From UBA7672 sp040398465 (GTDB taxonomy: Bacteria; Pseudomonadota; Alphaproteobacteria; Caulobacterales; Hyphomonadaceae), in assembly GCA_040398465.1 (NCBI GenBank), contig JBBAUA010000016.1, positions 3,712 to 67,711 of the forward strand: a DNA stretch of 64,000 nucleotides, given 5' to 3'. Below the pieces are notes generated by a model, which had not been told where the DNA came from, searched no databases, and saw nothing but the letters and a program-made list of their open reading frames with translations. Shown piece by piece: positions 61,226-64,000 of this stretch. Each line of letters opens with the position of its first letter. Positions within the stretch are counted from its first letter, which is position 1. A program made the position numbers and the translations under genes.

Positions 61226-61894
61226 ATGGATACACCAGACGAGTGGCCTGCAACGGGGGGCGCGAAGCCCGGCTCGCGCGCCAAGCCGCGCGTGGACAAG
61301 GAAGCCCGCAAGGCTGAGTATCTTCGCGCCGCGGCGCGCGCTTTCCTCACACGCGGCGCTTCCGCCTCGATGCAGGATGTCGCAGACGCGGCCGGCGCGC
61401 CCAAGCCTGTCTTCTACCGCATCTTTCCCTCGCGCGCCGAGCTGATCGAGGCGCTCTTCGCACACGTCCGCGACACCATCGTGAAGAGTCAGCAGGGCAA
61501 GTGGGACGGCTATGGCTGGGCGTTGCGCGTCCTCTATCTGGAAGCGAGGAAGGACCCGGAAATCTTCCTCGTCGTGCTGAAGACATTCGGCGGCGATCCT
61601 TCACTCGCGCAGTTGCGCGAACGACTGCTCGATCTCGTCTACAGGCAGGCCGCGAAGTTCTTCGAGCCCTCCAACGGCGCGCCATCCGGCCCGCCCGACC
61701 GCACCGTCCGCGCGTCCCGCACGATGACCGGCCTGCTGTTCGACACGCTGGTCGCTTGGCTCGAAGACAATGACGGACTGACAGACGAGAAGCGCTTCGT
61801 CTGGTGGGGCCGCATCGTCCGCGAATGGCGCCTCGCCACCCGCGAAGCTTACGAACTGGATGCGCCCGAACCGCGCACGCACGGAACTGTCTAG
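61226..61894 (+). CDS. TetR/AcrR-family transcriptional regulator
   Basis: A 222-residue regulator. The N-terminal HTH is YLRAAARAFLTRGASASMQD followed by VADAAGAPKPVFYRIFPSRA, a normal TetR motif with unusual PKPVFYR in the recognition helix. The C-terminal ligand domain is helical. It converges with the FGE-like gene with a four-base overlap, so it is not in that operon but could regulate the sulfatase/FGE pair or oligopeptidase B. Confidence 0.88.
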   Translation: MDTPDEWPATGGAKPGSRAKPRVDKEARKAEYLRAAARAFLTRGASASMQDVADAAGAPKPVFYRIFPSRAELIEALFAHVRDTIVKSQQGKWDGYGWALRVLYLEARKDPEIFLVVLKTFGGDPSLAQLRERLLDLVYRQAAKFFEPSNGAPSGPPDRTVRASRTMTGLLFDTLVAWLEDNDGLTDEKRFVWWGRIVREWRLATREAYELDAPEPRTHGTV

Positions 61895-62787
61895 CGCGCA
61901 TCCCCGGCGCATCTGAACCCGACATGCATCAGCGACGTATCAGGCGTCGCGTGCGAACGCGCGGTCGCCCGAAATCCCTCGCAGACGCCGTCGCTGCACA
62001 GGAACGATCCACCGCGCTGGACACGCTCGTTCATTGTGCGCGGGTCTCCAGGCGCGACAGGATACGAAAGATACGCCGACGACGTCCATTCCCAGACATT
62101 GCCCGCCATGTCGGTGAGACCCGACGGCGCCTCGCCGAAGGCGCCGACAGGCGAGGTCCCGAGATACCCGTCATCGCCCGTGTCCATGATCGGGAAGACG
62201 CCCTGCCATGTATTCAGCCTGAATTTCGCATCAAACGAGGCAGGCGTTCCGGACCTGAAGACCGTACCATCCGGCGTTTGGCCCAGCTCGGCGGCACGCT
62301 CCCACTCGAACTCGGTCGGCAGCCGCGACCCATGCGCCGCGCAATAGGCGGTTGCATCGTTCCACGACACCTGCGTCACCGGATGATCAGCCGCTGCAGC
62401 CTCCTGGTCCGGCCCACGCGGATGTTCCCACGTCGCGCCGTCCATCATCAGCCAGGCCCCATCGCCCTTGCTGAGCACGCCGGCGCCGCCGAACTTTTCG
62501 GCCTCGGTCACATAGCCCGACTTTTCGACGAATGCCGCGAACTGGGCCACCGTTACGGGCGAGCGGTCCATACGGAACGTGGCGATGTCCGCCGTGAACG
62601 CAGGCCGCTCATCGCGCGGCGCGCTATCGTCGCCGATCTGCACGCGCGCTCCGGGTATCTCCACCATCACGGCATCGCGTGTCAGCGGCGGTGGCGAACA
62701 CGCAGCGAGCACAGATGCGACCAGCAGAAACGACGCCATCCTGCTTCTTGATGCCAGGGAGGACGAAGACGCCCGCCTGCCTGTCAT
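61891..62787 (-). CDS. Formylglycine-generating-enzyme-family lipoprotein
   Basis: A 298-residue protein of the FGE-sulfatase fold with a lipoprotein leader (MASFLLVASVLAAC, Cys30). Fold motifs are MVEIPGARVQIGDD, FRMDRSPVTVAQFAAFVE, HPVTQVSWNDATAYCAAHGS, RLPTEFEWERAAE and MAGNVWEWTSS. GGSFLCSDGVCEGFRATARS carries two cysteines (about C264 and C269) with the C-x4-C spacing of catalytic FGE, which oxidises the sulfatase Cys to formylglycine. The ATG overlaps the sulfatase stop as ATGA, so the two are coupled. Export as a lipoprotein is unusual for FGE. Confidence 0.88.
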   Translation of the reverse strand: MTGRRASSSSLASRSRMASFLLVASVLAACSPPPLTRDAVMVEIPGARVQIGDDSAPRDERPAFTADIATFRMDRSPVTVAQFAAFVEKSGYVTEAEKFGGAGVLSKGDGAWLMMDGATWEHPRGPDQEAAAADHPVTQVSWNDATAYCAAHGSRLPTEFEWERAAELGQTPDGTVFRSGTPASFDAKFRLNTWQGVFPIMDTGDDGYLGTSPVGAFGEAPSGLTDMAGNVWEWTSSAYLSYPVAPGDPRTMNERVQRGGSFLCSDGVCEGFRATARSHATPDTSLMHVGFRCAGDAR

Positions 62788-64000
62788 ATCGGCAACTCGA
62801 ACGGCGTGCCGCAGACGTTGTAGTTGATGAACGGGCGCGAGGGCCATGCCGGGTCCTTCAGGTCCTTCGCCCAAAGGTCGAAGGCGTCGTTCAACTCCTT
62901 CAGCTTGGCTGGTTCGCTGGCCGCCAGGTTGGTGGTCTCGTTCAGATCATCTTTCAGGTTGAACAGATAGGTGAACTTGCCATCGAGGCTCTTCCACAGC
63001 TTCCAGTCACCCTTGCGGATCGAGGCGTGCGGCGTCCGTCGCCAGGCCAGCTGGTCATGAGGGATTCCCTGCACCTGCCCACGCAGGAAAGGCACAAGAT
63101 CGACGCCGTCGAACACGCGATCGGTCGGCAGCTTGCCGCCCGCCGACGTCAGCGACGTCGTGAACACGTCCATCGTCGAGACGATCTCGCGATAGACCTT
63201 GCCCGCCTCCAGCCTGTCCGGCCACTTCACCATGAAAGGAACGCGTGTCCCGCCCTCATAGTGGCTCAGCTTGCCGCCGCGCAGTGGCTGGCAATCGCAG
63301 ATGCCTTGCACGTAAGCGGCGCATCCATTGTCCGACATGAAATAGACGATCGTGTTGCCGCTCTCGCCGGACGCCTCCACCGCATCCAGGATGGCGCCAA
63401 CCTGGTCGTCCAGCGCGGCGATCATCGAGGCATAGACCCGCATTCCATCGTCCTTGATGTGTGGGAAGCGGTCATAATACTTTTTCGTCGTCTGCAGCGG
63501 CGTGTGCGGCGCGGTGAATGCCGCATAGAGGAAATAGGGCGTGTCGCTCGCTGCATTGCGCGTCACGAACTCCACGGCGCGCTCGCCAAGGTATTCGGTA
63601 AGGTAGCGGTCTTCGTTCTCGACCACCTTCCGCGTCGGACCTTCAAAGATCCTGTTGTGCGCAGTGCGCACAGGCGTTGGCCGCGAATCCGTCCCCTCCA
63701 GCTCGGCGAAGATTTCGTCGGGGGCTTCGGGGTTCATGTAGGACGTCGCACCCGTCAGCAGTCCGACGAATTCATCGTACCCCCGGTTGGTCGGATAGAA
63801 GTCATCGTTCGACCCCAGATGCCACTTGCCCACCAGCCCGGTCTGGTACCCAAGATCATTGAGCGCCTTGGCCAGCGTGATCTCGCCTTTCGGCAGGCCG
63901 AGATTCTGTTCGACGTCGCGGGCGGGTGGCCCGTTGTTGAACTCGAAGCCGAACCGGTCAGGATGCCGCCCCGTATTGACGCCCGCGCGCGATGGCGAAC
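62784..64000 (-). CDS. Sulfatase (arylsulfatase family), N-terminus beyond window
   Basis: About 405 residues of a type I sulfatase. At the window edge the frame gives (N)GT TCG CCA TCG CGC GCG, i.e. x-S-P-S-R-A then GVNTGRHPDR, the sulfatase signature C/S-x-P-S-R-x-x-x-x-TGR. The first base of the formylglycine codon lies just outside. Further motifs are TGLVGKWHLGS, YAAFTAPHTPLQTTKKYYD (metal/sulfate region) and YFMSDNG. It hydrolyses a sulfate ester, probably in the periplasm; the substrate is unknown. It is followed by the coupled FGE-like gene. Confidence 0.92.
   Translation of the reverse strand, partial: SPSRAGVNTGRHPDRFGFEFNNGPPARDVEQNLGLPKGEITLAKALNDLGYQTGLVGKWHLGSNDDFYPTNRGYDEFVGLLTGATSYMNPEAPDEIFAELEGTDSRPTPVRTAHNRIFEGPTRKVVENEDRYLTEYLGERAVEFVTRNAASDTPYFLYAAFTAPHTPLQTTKKYYDRFPHIKDDGMRVYASMIAALDDQVGAILDAVEASGESGNTIVYFMSDNGCAAYVQGICDCQPLRGGKLSHYEGGTRVPFMVKWPDRLEAGKVYREIVSTMDVFTTSLTSAGGKLPTDRVFDGVDLVPFLRGQVQGIPHDQLAWRRTPHASIRKGDWKLWKSLDGKFTYLFNLKDDLNETTNLAASEPAKLKELNDAFDLWAKDLKDPAWPSRPFINYNVCGTPFELPI

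Overview
The window is a GC-rich alphaproteobacterial chromosome segment. It has no rRNA, tRNA, CRISPR array or intact mobile element that I can see. A MucR/Ros regulator, two DUF2336 proteins, DUF1491, DUF4169, UrcA and PAS_5 proteins, a DivJ/PleC-like histidine kinase and a possible CtrA-type site all point to Caulobacterales/Hyphomonadaceae-like bacteria. That placement is an inference. A run of 100 N (291-390) and three broken genes suggest a draft or metagenome assembly, or recent gene decay.

Region by region. 1-2.2 kb: a cut VOC protein, the assembly gap, small membrane proteins and a decayed phage/gene-transfer-agent terminase. 2.2-18 kb: a PQQ dehydrogenase lipoprotein, a crotonase, a large unknown membrane protein, penicillin-binding protein 1A, a repeat- and proline-rich lipoprotein, an exported penicillin-acylase-type enzyme, the ABC-F ATPase Uup, a DUF2336 protein and a lone GmrSD-type (DUF262/DUF1524) protein. 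18-31.6 kb: a LytTR fragment, three glutathione-transferase-like proteins (one a lipoprotein), an MFS carrier, release factor 3, an LpoB-type lipoprotein paired with a COG3014-type lipoprotein, small proteins of unknown function, and two genes each broken by one in-frame stop codon (a secreted protein and a 3-methyladenine glycosylase). 31.6-40.5 kb: a membrane TIR/PG-binding/MORN protein, a histidine kinase, exported proteins, two paralogous LysR regulators flanking an UrcA gene, and SufE.

40.8-44.6 kb is a tight pstSCAB phosphate-uptake operon with no phoU, phoB or phoR beside it. 44.6-47.1 kb holds a repeat-like double hairpin, a YbgC-type thioesterase, a zinc-ribbon protein, two closely spaced DnaA-box-like sequences, a PAS_5 protein and MucR. 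47.2-55 kb is one minus-strand, translationally coupled Mrp-type cation/proton antiporter operon, read in the order E, F, G, (DUF4040+B), C, D, D, small protein, D. It has three ion-pump subunits and no separate full-length MrpA. A second DUF2336 gene lies directly upstream.

56-64 kb: a small membrane protein, an ORF joining a ribbon-helix-helix domain to a membrane or signal segment and four EF-hands, a MaoC hydratase, oligopeptidase B, a TetR regulator, and a sulfatase translationally coupled to a formylglycine-generating-enzyme-like lipoprotein. The window ends one base short of completing the sulfatase active-site codon.

The best candidates for new biology are the TIR-membrane-MORN protein, the RHH-membrane-EF-hand protein, the compact Mrp variant, the lone GmrSD-type protein, and the paired DnaA boxes.
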